Shown piece after piece: positions 46,500 through 57,584 of a stretch of 64,000 bases of DNA. Below the pieces are notes generated by a model. It did no database searches. It saw only the letters and a list, made by a program, of their open reading frames with translations, and had not been told where the DNA came from. Both the position numbers and the translations under genes were made by a program. Location of the stretch: NCBI GenBank assembly GCA_019671005.1, contig CM033732.1, forward strand, positions 42,893,392-42,957,391, read 5' to 3'. Position 1 is the first letter of the stretch. Every line of letters begins with the position of its first letter. The stretch comes from Hibiscus mutabilis. Lineage: Eukaryota; Streptophyta; Magnoliopsida; Malvales; Malvaceae.

Positions 46500-47345
46500 T
46501 TCGTACTTAACTTTATTCCCGGTTATATGAAGCAGACACTGGTCCGCCATACATCGTTACGTTACTCTGTCAATCCACCCTTCCCGCCTTGGTATAATCC
46601 AAGCGCACATTGCGACTATCACGGCGGTACCCCTGGACATCCCACTGAGAACTGTCTTGCCTTCAAAAAGCTTGTACAGAACTTAATCGATTCTGGGATA
46701 TTGAAGTTTGAAGAGCCGAATGTAGCCAACAACCCGCTACCCAATCATGGAAGTAGAGGAGTTAATGTCATAGAAGAATGTTTTACCATGAGGATAAAGG
46801 ATGACGTGTCAGAAATCAAGTCTCCTTTACGGTGGGTATTTCAACAATTATACATGGCTCGTGTGATCAACAAGGGCATGATAATAAGGCAGAAGGAATG
46901 TGGAAAGTATTGCGAATTCCATCAGACTGAAGGGCATGATATCCAAGGATGTGACGAGTTCAAGAAATTGGTGCAGAAATTAATGAATGAAAAACAAATT
47001 GAATTCTTTGAGGAGCCCATGGGAAAGAAGGGGTCGGACGTACACATGACGGATAGCCCCAAAACTAAATACGGGAATGATAGACATTTTATTATCTCTC
47101 CCAGGCCAGGGAATGCAGGTGTCTCCCAAGGAGAAACCAGCAAAATAAATCCCAAGATCGTCATTTCAGCACCATCTCCATTCCCATTCAAAGATATGCG
47201 ACAAATTCCCTGGAATTATGCCGTGAATGTGACCATGCCAGAAAAATCAGAACACGAACAGGTAAAAGAGCCTACGCTGGAAGACCAACAAAGCCAGAAC
47301 GATGTGAACGTTGGTGAGGCAGGCCATTTCACAAGGAGCGGCTGA
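46500..47345 (+). pseudogene. E5 gag, nucleocapsid region with two zinc knuckles
   Basis: A 272-codon frame from 46527. It has two Tat/Ogre-type knuckles: CDYHGGTPGHPTENC (near 46610-46655) and CEFHQTEGHDIQGC (near 46912-46955), each followed by a FKKLVQ helix. The rest is hydrophilic. It would bind genomic RNA. A stop at 47343 separates it from the protease frame (47364), which is in a different register. Confidence 0.8.
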
Positions 47346-47363
47346 TGTTATTCCTCCGAGGCT

Positions 47364-48745
47364 TTGAAAGCGGCTGAAAAAGATAGGGGGAAGAGTACAG
47401 CAGTTAGCCCTACGCAGATATTTGGAGAAGAACCTCCCCAAAAGATAACTGAAAAGGTAACTGAAGCCCAGGCCAAAGAATTTCTAAAGTTCTTGAGACA
47501 TAGCGAGTACAGCGTAGTGGAACAACTACAAAAACAACCGGCCAGGATCACAGTGCTGGAATTACTCTTGAGTTCAGAGAAGCATCGGGAGACGCTATTG
47601 AAAGTGCTGAATCAAACTTTTGTGCCCCAGGACATTTCTGTAACAAACCTGGACATGATAGTGGGGCATATTACCGCCTATAATCATATCACATTCAGTG
47701 ATGATGAGATCCCAGAGGGAGGAATGGGGTCTACCAAAGCCCTTAACATCACTACCCACTGCAAAGGGTATGTATTACCAGGCGTCCTGATCGACAACGG
47801 GTCAGCATTGAATGTCTTGCCTATGGTAACCCTGCAAAAATTGCCAATAGATGGTTCGCACCTAAAGCCTTGCTACAACTCGGTAAGAGCCTTTGATGGT
47901 ACGCAAAAAGGAACAATGGGGAAAATTAAGGTGCCCCTATTGATCGGACCAACTGAATATGTGATCGATTTTGTGGTGATGGACATAAAACCATCTTACA
48001 GCTGTTTGTTGGGAAGACCGTGGATCCACTCCGCAGGAGTTGTCCCATCATCATTGCATCATAAATTAAAATTCGTAGTTGAAGGCAAATTGGTCACAGT
48101 AGAGGCAGAGCATGAATTTGTTGCTTCAGTGACATCAGACACCCCCTACATTCAAAATGATGAAGATACCACAGAATGCTCGTTCCGAGCATTAGAACTA
48201 GTAAATGCCACATTCGTTTCAGAGGGAAGCTGGATCCCCTACCCCAGGTTATCTAATTGTACCAAGATGACCGTCTTGAGAAACTCGGGCCGAGGAGCCA
48301 AAATAGGAAAAGGGTGGGAAGAAATTACAAGGAAACACGAGACCCAAGAATATGATAACCAAGAAGGATCGTTTGGGGTGGGTTACCAACCAAGTGTCCA
48401 AATGAAGAAAGAGGAATATAAGAGGAAGGAGGAGCAAAGAAAAGCCAGATCTAAAGGAGAGGACATTCCGTGGAGGTCGATATCCTTTCCTAGTTTGAAA
48501 GCCACTTTCGTCTCCGGAGGGTTCTACCAGCCAGGTCAAGATATTGGAGAGGCAATGAAGAAAAATGATGAACTTAACCAGGAGGAAATACTCAGTAAAT
48601 CATTTGAGGGGATGTACATCAACATGATAGCTGAAAAGGACCGCGGCAGCAAAATGTTGACCAACATCCGCCCTTGCCATCCCGGGGAAACACTCGATAA
48701 CTGGAGCTGCATTGATCTACCTGTAGTCTTTAGGAATAGATCAGA
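47364..48745 (+). CDS. E5 aspartic protease region, exon before the intron
   Basis: 460 codons open. A helical region (EFLKFLRHSEYSVVEQLQKQPARI) is followed by the protease: GYVLPGVLIDNGSALNVLPM (about 47770-47825, active-site box IDNGSA), then SYSCLLGRPWIHSAGVVPSSLH (about 47995-48060, the conserved second half with its flap-end GRPWIH). The rest (about 48150-48745) is the spacer before RT. The enzyme would cleave the polyprotein. The frame ends in TAA at 48747, but splicing at 48746 would carry it on to the RT frame. Confidence 0.82.
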
Positions 48746-48959
48746 GTAATGCTCCGAATCAACCTTTTGTTTTTGCCCATAGACAATGGGGATCTCTTGT
48801 ATGGGGCACCTATGTTAACTTTTTGATTGAAATGAAAATATCCCCACTTTCTTAAAAATGACCAAAGTCTCATTTATTCCATTCATGCATTCTTCATATT
48901 CATTCCCCTTCATGTAAAGCCGTCTCTTTCCCAATACAATTCATTCTTATTTAATGTAG
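48746..48959 (+). other. Putative in-frame intron between E5 protease and RT
   Basis: Donor GA|GTAATG at 48746, a T-rich tract with TTCATTCTTATTTAATGTAG at the 3' end, acceptor AG at 48958-48959 followed by G. Removal of 214 nt removes the TAA, completes the split GAG codon and puts protease and RT (ATG 48967) in one frame. Ogre elements are known to have an intron at this place. Confidence 0.7.
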
Positions 48960-50445
48960 GTCGCTCATGATTGACGATATGAATGATACCGGATCCAATC
49001 CTGGAGTAAATTTCGAATGCCCTGAGGTCTCAGAGGAAATTGAGGAAGGATATGATGAAATAGAAATTGAGGTCCCGAAAGAGTTAAAGAGAATGGTGGA
49101 CGACGAAGAAAGGCAGATTATGCCCTACCAAGAAGAAACAGAAATTGTCAACTTGGGGACTGAAGAAGTGAGAAAAGAAATAAAAATAGGAACGACGATT
49201 TCCTCAAAAACTAAGCATGAATTGATAGCCCTACTTCAGGAATTCAAGGATGTCTTCGCCTGGACTTATCAAGATATGCCAGGATTGAATACCAACATAG
49301 TGGTGCACAAATTGCCAACAAAATCGGAGTGCAAACCAGTACAGCAAAAACTTCGGAGAATGAGGCCAGATATGTTGTTAAAAATCTGAGAAGAGGTGAA
49401 AAAGCAATTTGATGCTGGATTCTTGGAGGTAGCCAAATACCCTAAATGGGTTGCAAACATTGTACCAGTACCAAAGAAAGACGGGAAAGTTCGTATGTGT
49501 GTAGATTATAGGGATCTGAATCGAGCTAGCCCTAAAGACAACTTCCCTTTGCCACATATTGACACGCTGGTTGACAACACCGCAGGACATTCATGGTTTT
49601 CCTTCATGGACGGCTTCTCAGGGTACAACCAGATAAAGATGGATCCTAACGACATGGAGAAAATCACATTCATAACCATGTGGGGCACTTTTTGTTATCA
49701 AGTGATGCCGTTTGGGCTAAAGAACGCAGGGGCAACATACCAAAGGGCAATGGTGACTCTTTTCCATGACATGATGCACAAAGAAATAGAAGTATACGTG
49801 GATGATATGATTGCCAAATCCCGAACAGAGGAAGAGCACCTACAGAACTTGAGAAAACTATTCCAAAGACTACGGAAGTACCAACTGAGGCTCAATCCTG
49901 CCAAGTGTACCTTCGCCGTTACTTCTGGAAAACTCTTAGGGTTCGTAGTAAGCAGAAGAGGGATTGAGATTGATCCGGATAAAGTGAAAGCCATCCAAGA
50001 CCTTTCACCACCCCGCACGCAAAAGGAAGTCTGCGGTTTCCTGGGGAGGCTGAATTATATCTCTCGTTTCATTTCCCAATTAACCAATCAATGCGACCCG
50101 GTCTTTAGACTTCTTAGAAAGAATAATCCTGGCATGTGGGATGAAGAATGTCAAAAAGCCCTAGAAAAGATCAAAAAGTACCTGACAAATGCTCCAATTT
50201 TAGTCGCACCAGTACCTGGTCAACCACTAATTCTCTACTTAACAGTCTTCGAGAATTCAATGGGATGTGTACTGGGGCAACACGATGAGTCAAGAAAAAA
50301 GGAGCAAGCCATCTATTACCTAAGCAAGAAATTCAATGATTGTGAAACACGGTACCCGCCAGTGCAGAAGCTGTGTTGTGCTCTAGTTTGGGCTACCAAG
50401 CGGCTCAGAGCAAAGACATGTTATACCATACTACCTGGTTGATAT
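48960..50445 (+). pseudogene. E5 reverse transcriptase and RNase H
   Basis: An acidic leader (48967-49200) precedes RT: VPKKDGKVRMCVDYRDLNRASPKD (about 49467-49540), FMDGFSGYNQIKM, VMPFGLKNAGATYQRAM, and the catalytic YVDD (49795-49806). The thumb and the first RNase H follow (GCVLGQHDESRKKEQAIYYLSKKF, about 50260-50340), ending at a stop near 50440. A single in-frame TGA (49387-49389) interrupts otherwise continuous coding; CGA-to-TGA by CpG decay is likely. The RT catalytic residues are intact. Confidence 0.88.
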
Positions 50446-51110
50446 CCAAGCTAGACCCACGAAGTTCTTAATGGAAGCGCAAAGACTAACGGGAAGGATG
50501 GCTCGATGGCGGATGCTATTATCCGAATTCGACATCGTATATGTTCGTCGAAAGTTGTAAAGGGGAGTGCCGTAGCAGATTTCCTGGCTAGTCGTGCTTC
50601 GGATGACTATGAGACATTGAACTTTAGTTTCCCATACGAAGACTTGATGTGCATTATAACCGAAGAAGAGATTTCAGATGATAAGTCATGGAAACTTTAC
50701 TTGATGGAGCCTCCAACGCCCTCGGACATGGGATAGGGCAGTGCTAATTTCACCGAGGACGTCTATTATCCTTTCACCAGCAGATTGGAATTCTTCGCAC
50801 AAACAATATAGCTGAATACGAAGCTTGCATCATGGGACTGAACTCAGCCATCGAGAGAAAGGTTAAGGAACTTGAATGTTCGGAGATTCGTCCTTAGTCA
50901 TTTACCAATTGCGCGGGAGTGGGAAACCCGAGACCCGAAGTTGGTCAAATATCACGAATTGATCCAAGAGCTCGTCAAAGAGTTCGAAAAGGTCAGCTTC
51001 AATTACCCGCCCCGAGAAGAAAATCGGATGGCGGATGCATTGGCAACCTTGGCATCCATGTTTAAAACAAACACCGGGCAGAAATGAAGCCCATTGAGAT
51101 GCGAGACATT
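50446..51110 (+). pseudogene. E5 second RNase H (Tat-type archaeal-like RNase H), decayed
   Basis: After connection-like text (TGRMARWRMLLSEFDI near 50490) come WKLYL and, one frame away, LLDGASNALGHGIG (about 50690-50740). Then RDVYYPFTSRLEFF, DSSLVIYQL (about 50885), KYHELIQELVKEFEKVSFNYPPREENRMADALATLASM (50955-51060). The D-G-A ... E ... D ... D residues of the RNase H fold can be found across three frames. Tat lineage elements carry this second RNase H, which supports the assignment. Frameshifts near 50700, 50740 and 50880. Confidence 0.78.
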
Positions 51111-52404
51111 TGAAAAGCCTACTCATTGTTGTAATGTACAAGAAGAGATTGACGGAATCCATGGTACTATGACATCCCGCAATATGTCAAGCTTCGAAAG
51201 TATCCGAAGGGCAAACGACAATGACAGAAAAGCGCTCGGAAAAATTGCAACAAAATATGTCCTAGATGGGGAAATCCTATATAGGAGAAGTCATGATCAA
51301 ACATTCTTTGAGATGTGTGGATGCCCGGGAGGCGAAGGAAATCTTAGCTGAAGTACATGACGGGATCGTGGAACGACGCCAACGGGATGTCTATAGCCCG
51401 GAAAATTATGAGATACGGTTATTTCGGTTGACCATGGAGGGAGATTGCATCGATTACGCCGAAAATGCCACAAATGCCAAATTTCGCCTGACAAGATTCA
51501 TACACCCCATCGCCTTTACACACCATGAATTCTTCGTGGCCTTTCGCAAGCATGGGGCATGGACGTCATCGGGCAGATCCATCCGAAAGCCTCCAATGGG
51601 CACCGTTTCATTTTGGTCGCCATAGACTACTTCACTAAATGGGTAGAGGCAGCGTCTTACGCCAATATCACCAGGACTACAGTTTGTAAGTTCTTAAAGA
51701 AGGAAATTATTTGTCGATACGGATTGCCAGAGAGAATCATCACCGACAACGCTTCCAATCTGAACAACAAAATGATGAAGGACGTGTGCACTCAATTCAA
51801 GATAACACACCATAATTCCACAGTCTATCGCCCTAAAATGAATGGAGCAGTGGAAGCAGCAAACAAGAATATAAAGAAGATCATAGCGAAGACTACGGAT
51901 ACCTACAAGGATTGGCATGAGAAGTTGCCTTTTGCCCTTTTCGCCTATAGGACATCCATTCGCACATCAACAGGGGCAACACCCTACTCCTTGGTGTATG
52001 GCACCGAAGTAGTACTCCCAATTGAGGTAGAGATTCCGTCCCTCCGGGTCTTAAACGAAGTAAAACTGGAAGAAGCTGAATGGGTGCAGGCCAGACTCGA
52101 CCAGCTAAATCTCATTGACGAAAAAAGACTAAAGGCCATTTGTCATGGTCAGATGTACCAAAAGCGGATGGTGCAGGCTTACAACAAAAAGGTGCACCCA
52201 CGAGAATTCAAGGAAGGGGATCTGGTACTCAAGAGAATCCTCCCTATCCAGAAAGATTCTCGAGGAAAATGGATGCCCAACTGGGAAGGACCGTACGTCG
52301 TAAAAAAGGCCTTCTCAGGAGGAGCCCTGATCCTAACAGAAATGGACGAGGACGAGCTGAAAAATCCCGTAAATTCTGATGCCGTCAAGAAATACTATCT
52401 CTAA
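51111..52404 (+). pseudogene. E5 integrase
   Basis: The N-terminal zinc domain is badly damaged (51260-51560; HDQTFFEMC, LTMEGDCIDYA), with several frame changes and no intact HHCC. From 51559 to 52404 the catalytic core and C-terminus are open (281 codons). All three acidic residues are present: LVAIDYFTKWVEAASY, RIITDNASN, NGAVEAANKN. TPYSLVYGTEVVLP and the C-terminal PNWEGPYVVKKAFSGGAL (GPY motif) follow. Stop at 52402-52404, no chromodomain. It would insert E5 cDNA into the genome. Confidence 0.87.
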
Positions 52405-53384
52405 AAAAAAAAATTGGAGAGCTCAAGACGAAAACCCGAAACCGGGCGTCTTGAAGCAAAGGAAGGACTCGAGTTGAAAACCCGCAAAGGGCGGCTCGGG
52501 TAAGTTGAAAAGTTAAATATCCGAAGAGAAGGGTATCTTCATGAACATTATGAAGAGAAGGCTTCAGGCAAAAAAATTCTACACGGTTGTGTGGTCATGT
52601 ATCATTCATATCGAAGATAATGAGGGATCTTGTATTTTCATACTTAACTCATGTGTGTCATACCTTTCTTTTTAAGATATCTCGAAACCCTTAATCGTAA
52701 TAAAACCGTGTTTTGAGCATCCATTCCTGGCCTTCTTGTCAATTTCAGTCAAATAAGATAACATAGGCTTATAATGAAACAAGAGATTTCGAAGCATTAC
52801 TATGATTTAACCTTGAAAATGCAGGTGATCAAAGAAAACGATGTTAACTCCGTCCTCTAGTTCCCTAATGGCTGTCGATAGGGAAGGCGGGAAGCTTCAA
52901 ACAACCCGGTAGGATGACCAATGGCACATGTCCTATCTGTTCAAGGAAGGCACACGAGATAACAAAAGAGATCTCTTGGGTGAAAACCAAAAGGGCACCC
53001 CTAAAAAAAACTCTTTAAAGTGAAAACCCGAAAGGGCACTTTAAAATTCCAAATCGTAATTGAAAAAAAAAAGAGAAAGGTCGAGATGGTTGAACTTGGC
53101 AGTGAAGCGGGGTATCGATGCCCGTAAGAAAGGAGAAAGCGAACGTCAAGATCAAATAAGGACCAAAACAAGCCCACCAAGATATTGAATCTCATGCATC
53201 ATTAATAGTCAGACATCACTAGGATTAGGAGCATGTCAATTCATTCATTTGTCATAGCATTTTGTTTTCATCTCAGACAGGTATCTGCAGATCCAAAGAA
53301 ACACCGAGGGCCATCACGGTGTGAATCCCAAATGGGAAGACAATGTTTTTACATACAAAAGGCACATGTTTTCAAGCTCCAGAG
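52405..53384 (+). other. E5 3' UTR, first part, with constant-loop hairpins
   Basis: No gene. Four imperfect palindromes share the loop AAAACCC-GAAA-GGG or close variants: 52423-52454 (TCAAGACG/CGTCTTGA), 52467-52501 (ACTCGAGTTG/CGGCTCGGGT, pairing with G-U), 52978-53000 (GGGTG/CACCC) and 53014-53045 (TTTAAAGTG/CACTTTAAA). The rest of the segment (52560-52970, 53046-53384) shows nothing I recognise. Confidence 0.75.
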
Positions 53385-54165
53385 AGAGGTTCTATATAGG
53401 AAGAATCCTTCTTCTCCGAGAGTTTTTCAAGCTGAAAGTTCTATATAGGAAGGATTGACAGCTCAGGTGAAGACTCGCGGTTCTATATAGGAAGGACTCC
53501 CGGTCAAAGCAATTCACCCATGACATGCAAGATTATATAGGAAATCTCACTGTGTTAAAGCGAAGAGTTCTATATAGGAAGGGCTCCGAGCTTTATTGTC
53601 TTAGAGTAAAAGATTCTATATAGGAAGAATCCGTAACTCCAAGATTTCAAGACGCCGAAAAGTTCTATATAGGAAGGACCGACGGCTCCAAGGTGAAGAC
53701 TCGCAGTTTTATATAGGAAGAACTCCCGGTCAAAGAAATTCACCTATGACACAGGGTTATATAGGAAACCTGTTGTGTCGATAGCAAAGAGTCTTATATA
53801 GGAAAGGCTCTGAGCTTCATTGTCTTAGAGTGAAAGGTTCTATATAGGAAGAACACTGTAGCTCTCGAGATTTCAGACGCCAAAAAGTTCTATATAGGAA
53901 GGACTGACGGCTCCAGGATTTGAAGACTAGCAGTTCTATATAGGAGGAACTCCCAGTCGGAAGAATCCATCAGTGGCGCAAAAGGTTTTATATAGGAGAA
54001 ACCAGCGTTGAAAGCAAAGAGTTCTATATAGGAAGGACTCCAAGCTTTATTGTCTCAAAGTGAAAGGAAGGACTCATAATTCGGGATGTCAGAGCGAAGG
54101 GTTCTATATAGGAAGAGCCTGTAGCTCCAAGATCGGAAGGTGACGAAGCTCTATATAGGAAGAAC
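53385..54165 (+). repeat. Hairpin array around TATATAGGAA in the E5 3' UTR
   Basis: About 17 units, constant word at 53393, 53442, 53484, 53534, 53571, 53617, 53666, 53710, 53758, 53795, 53841, 53891, 53937, 53989, 54025, 54105 and 54153 (a decayed unit near 54067). Spacing is 36-52 bp, repeating every five units (224-225 bp). In nearly every unit the bases on either side pair with each other although they differ between units. Tandem repeats in this position are known in Ogre elements; the covarying stems are my observation. Confidence 0.85.
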
Positions 54166-54270
54166 TTACGAGCCTGAAGATTCAGCCAAGGAAGAGTGGA
54201 GATGTCTAAAAGAATTCGTTTTTCCAAGGCTACAAATAGGGAAGTCTGATAAAAATGAGTGCTTATGAAT

Positions 54271-54316
54271 CTTTGCTTTGTTTCCCATTCCATGAGAACA
54301 AGCAAAGAGGGGCAAC
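54271..54316 (+). promoter_or_regulatory. E5 polypurine tract
   Basis: CAAGCAAAGAGGGGCAAC (54299-54316) directly precedes the LTR at 54317. CTTTGCTTTG (54271-54280) can pair with CAAGCAAAG (54299-54307), giving a hairpin at the PPT as in the Athila elements. Confidence 0.75.
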
Positions 54317-57131
54317 TGTAATCACTCATTTTCACTTGTAAATATATTAATATTGCATGTATATTTATTATATGAATGTTACTAATATAAGGTGATGTGT
54401 GCATGTATAAGCTATGTATACGTATTAGGGGTGTATGTATGTCGCGTATGTATCTAGAGTATAAGCGTATTTGATTAATATAATGATGTTATGTTAATTA
54501 TATGTATGATTATACGTACGTATACTAGAATATTATATTAATTAATGATTGTATAATATAAGTTTATATTTTCGTATGTATATGTATTGCTGTTATAATT
54601 ATACTATTGTTGTTGGGCTGACAAAATGAAAAATTAAATATATTAAACCCAAATAAATTTACAGTCCAAGTCCAATTACAAGGCCCGGTTGGCCCAAATC
54701 TAAATCTTATCTAATTACAATGTGCAGGTAACTGTGGGCCGTTGGATCAAGATCTGATCCAACGGCCACGATGCAATGGAAGTCAAAAATATCTGCCAGG
54801 CGCGTGTTCCACACGTATGGACCGTTCGAGTGCCACGCGCACGTGTGGTCCACGCGTGGTCGCTTTAACATCCCACGCGGGCGTAAGATCCACGCGTTCT
54901 GACTCCTCGACTGCGGAGCTCCACGTGGCGAAATCTGAAGCCGTCTCATCGAATCGAGGCTTCATCCAGGCTGATCGTTCTTCAAGCCATCTCGACCGTT
55001 AGATCAGATCTGATCTAACGGCCGAAAACGCGTCTGGCCGCTGGCAGAATGTCCATACCGCCACCGCGCCGATATTCAGTCCCCGTGTTCAGAATATGCC
55101 CAAGACAACAAGCAAAGTGTAAGTTTAGATCTGAAAAAGAAGATGCAACTTGCAACAAACAAGGAATAATATATATGAAACGGGGCTTTTGTAACGGGGG
55201 TCGAAAGAAAAAAAATGAGAGTAACAAAAAAGGGAGAACGGAGATCTTGTAATAGAAAAAATCTGAAAGTTGTAAACATCCAAGATAATCAAAAGACAGT
55301 CCATTGGTAAGATTTTTTGTCTCTTTTTCTTACTTATTTTCTTTACATGCATATACGAAATAGAACAAAAAAACAGAAACACAAAAAAGGGAGAGTAGTC
55401 TTACCGGCGTTGTTTGTGGGTCTTCCCTTCCTCAGTGATAAGCCTTTCGGCTCCTACAAGCCAGATCTGGTGAACTAAAGGGAGGAGAAGACCCTTTATA
55501 GTTTTGTTTTGGTCTAAAAAGAAAATATTTTTTGGTTCGTATTTCCTAGATCTAGGGCGAATAGAGGTATATCCTCTGAATCCAACCTAGGATTCGTATT
55601 GAGTACGAAAAGGGGGTCGTTTTGGTGAATTTTGGAGGCTCGCCGGCGCCGGTTAGTGGCGGCCGGCGGTGGAGAACACAGCGGTCGACCGCCGGATTCT
55701 GGGTTTTAGAAGAATAGTCGAGAGAAAACGAAGAACACATTCTTGTGAAAAACCAGAAAATGAAACAAAAGGCCAAAATTTTGATTTCGGCCTTAAAGAG
55801 GGGCTTTTATAGTTATTATTATTTTGCTAAATGGGTAAATTACACACTTAATCCCACCGCGTTTTCAATATTTTCATTTTTGTCTTGCCGCATGGTATAA
55901 TCACAATCCCAGTCCCCCTGATATTTCAAAAGTTTACAATTTCATCCATAAATTACACCGAATCAGTTTCTGAATGGTAAAATTACGCCCTTAACCATCC
56001 CGCGTTTTTGAATTTTTCACTTTGGGTGTGCCCCTTGGTCTAATTACAATTATGGTCCTTTTAGGTTTTGTTTGTTTCGCAATTTCATCCCTAAATTACA
56101 TATTATTGTTCTTTAATTTACCGCCATGACTTTTGTTTTTCTTTCATTTCAGTCATGTACTCTTTGTAAATACTAATGTTCGTATTATAATCGTACATGT
56201 TGATGTATTCTATTATTTTATTTTATTTTATGTCCCTCGTATATGACTCGTATTTTGTGTTTACATATATGTGTGTTAAGATTATAATGGTCATGCGTTT
56301 TTATCTGGTTATTCATATCAAGCATGTTATGTTTTAGTTGATTCGTACATGGCGTATTTTGTATTTTATATATGTGTGTTTCCTTGTTTTTAGGGTTACA
56401 TGTTAGTGTATTTACTCTTTTTGTATGATATGTGGACCCGCATATGTTGAAATATGTTTTATTACCAGTATGCATGTCTTTTCGAAATATTTGTTCGTCT
56501 ATATGTACTTATTCATGCCTTGTTATTTTGACATATTATAGTTGTTTTATCTGTTATTTAGAATAATATGTATATATACATGTTTTATTCTAGAATATCA
56601 TTTATGTTAAATTAGTATTCTGGTATGTCAATATTTATTATATTTAAATATTTTACCATGTTTTACGTTTTTGCCACTAAAATTGCATATCGAGATATAA
56701 CTTGTTAATACGGAGTTCTTTTATCCGAGCGTAAACGGGGCCAGTATCAAGCGTAGTGATAGTGGTTGGGCGTTTATTCTCGGGTAACGGGACCCTTAAA
56801 ATATATTCGCAATTATGACCGAATTTTAAAATAATCGTCACTCTAATCCGGAAAATCCAATATTAATAAAATGGTAATTATTAAAGTACCAATTTTGGGC
56901 GGTGTGGGGGTGCTAATCCTTCCCCATCCGTAACCGACTCCCGAACCTTGTCTTTTTGAATCTCTGGTTTTATGGTGTCCGGCCTACCTAAGTGGCCGGT
57001 GGCGACTCCATTTTTTATGAGGTTTTTGTAAACCCCACGAGATAAATATTTTATATCCCAAAAGAATCACAAACACTTTCAAAAATCCTCGTTTTTATTT
57101 TAGCGATAAAAAGCAAAAAGACATCGCTACA
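54317..57131 (+). repeat. E5 3' LTR
   Basis: 2815 bp, same termini as 39256-42056. Differences are small indels in the GC-rich island and one altered patch near 54605-54630. No gene; open stretches on either strand (for example around 54742-55252) are LTR sequence. Confidence 0.95.
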
Positions 57132-57136
57132 TGTAG
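57132..57136. repeat. E5 target-site duplication, right copy (TGTAG)
   Basis: Identical to 39251-39255; E4 integrase sequence resumes here. Confidence 0.92.
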
Positions 57137-57570
57137 ATGGTAAGTTGTTGATACTCGATGGGTCACACCATACTTCTTAATTAAGTTCTTTATTGTGTTG
57201 TTGCATAAGTGTGTCCCTTGGTTGCTGATGATTGCCTTAGGTGTTATGAATTTGGAAAAGATATTAGTTTTGAAGAAATGTACAACAACCTTAGAATCAT
57301 CAGTTCGAGTAGCTCTAGCTTTTACCCATTTCGAGACATAATCAACGACTAATAAGATATAAGTATTGTCAAATGAGGGAGGAAATGGTCCCATGAAATC
57401 AATGCCTCATACATTAAATATTTCACAAAACAGAATATGTTTCTGTTCGTGATAAGCGTAGGGGTGGAGTCTTAGTAACAAGGTAGTTAGCGTGGTTAGC
57501 ATACCATGGTATGATATCTTTGTACGCTAAGAGTTGTCCTATTTTCTCTTTTCTATCTGGTTCACCAAAC
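57137..57570 (-). pseudogene. E4 integrase, N-terminal and core part
   Basis: Minus strand: PWYANHANYLVT (about 57490-57520), the pre-integrase text, then stops, then the core MGPFPPSFDNTYILLVVDYVSKW (57330-57394) and AIISNQGTHL (about 57210-57240). The second catalytic Asp is Asn here. The zinc domain is missing or unrecognisable. The gene continues, after E5, at 39250 going down. Not functional. Confidence 0.82.
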
Positions 57571-57584
57571 TTATTTATGGGTAC

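Larger units (their letters stand above)
39256..57131 (+). mobile_element. E5: Tat/Ogre-type Ty3/gypsy retrotransposon, 17.9 kb
   Basis: Two 2.8-kb LTRs with a perfect TGTAG duplication surround a 12.3-kb interior. The order is primer site, leader, ORF1, gag, protease, intron, RT, RNase H, second RNase H, integrase, about 1.9 kb of structured 3' UTR and polypurine tract. An extra ORF before gag, the intron before RT and the second RNase H are hallmarks of Tat/Ogre. LTRs differ by scattered substitutions and small indels, so it is younger than E4. Stops and frameshifts in ORF1, gag, the second RNase H and the integrase N-terminus show it is decaying. Confidence 0.95.

Noticed and set aside
53385..54165. 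Regularly spaced short repeats resembling a CRISPR array
   Set aside because: Spacers are related to each other in a five-unit period, repeats are only about 10-15 bp and variable, and the array lies in a retrotransposon UTR of a plant genome.
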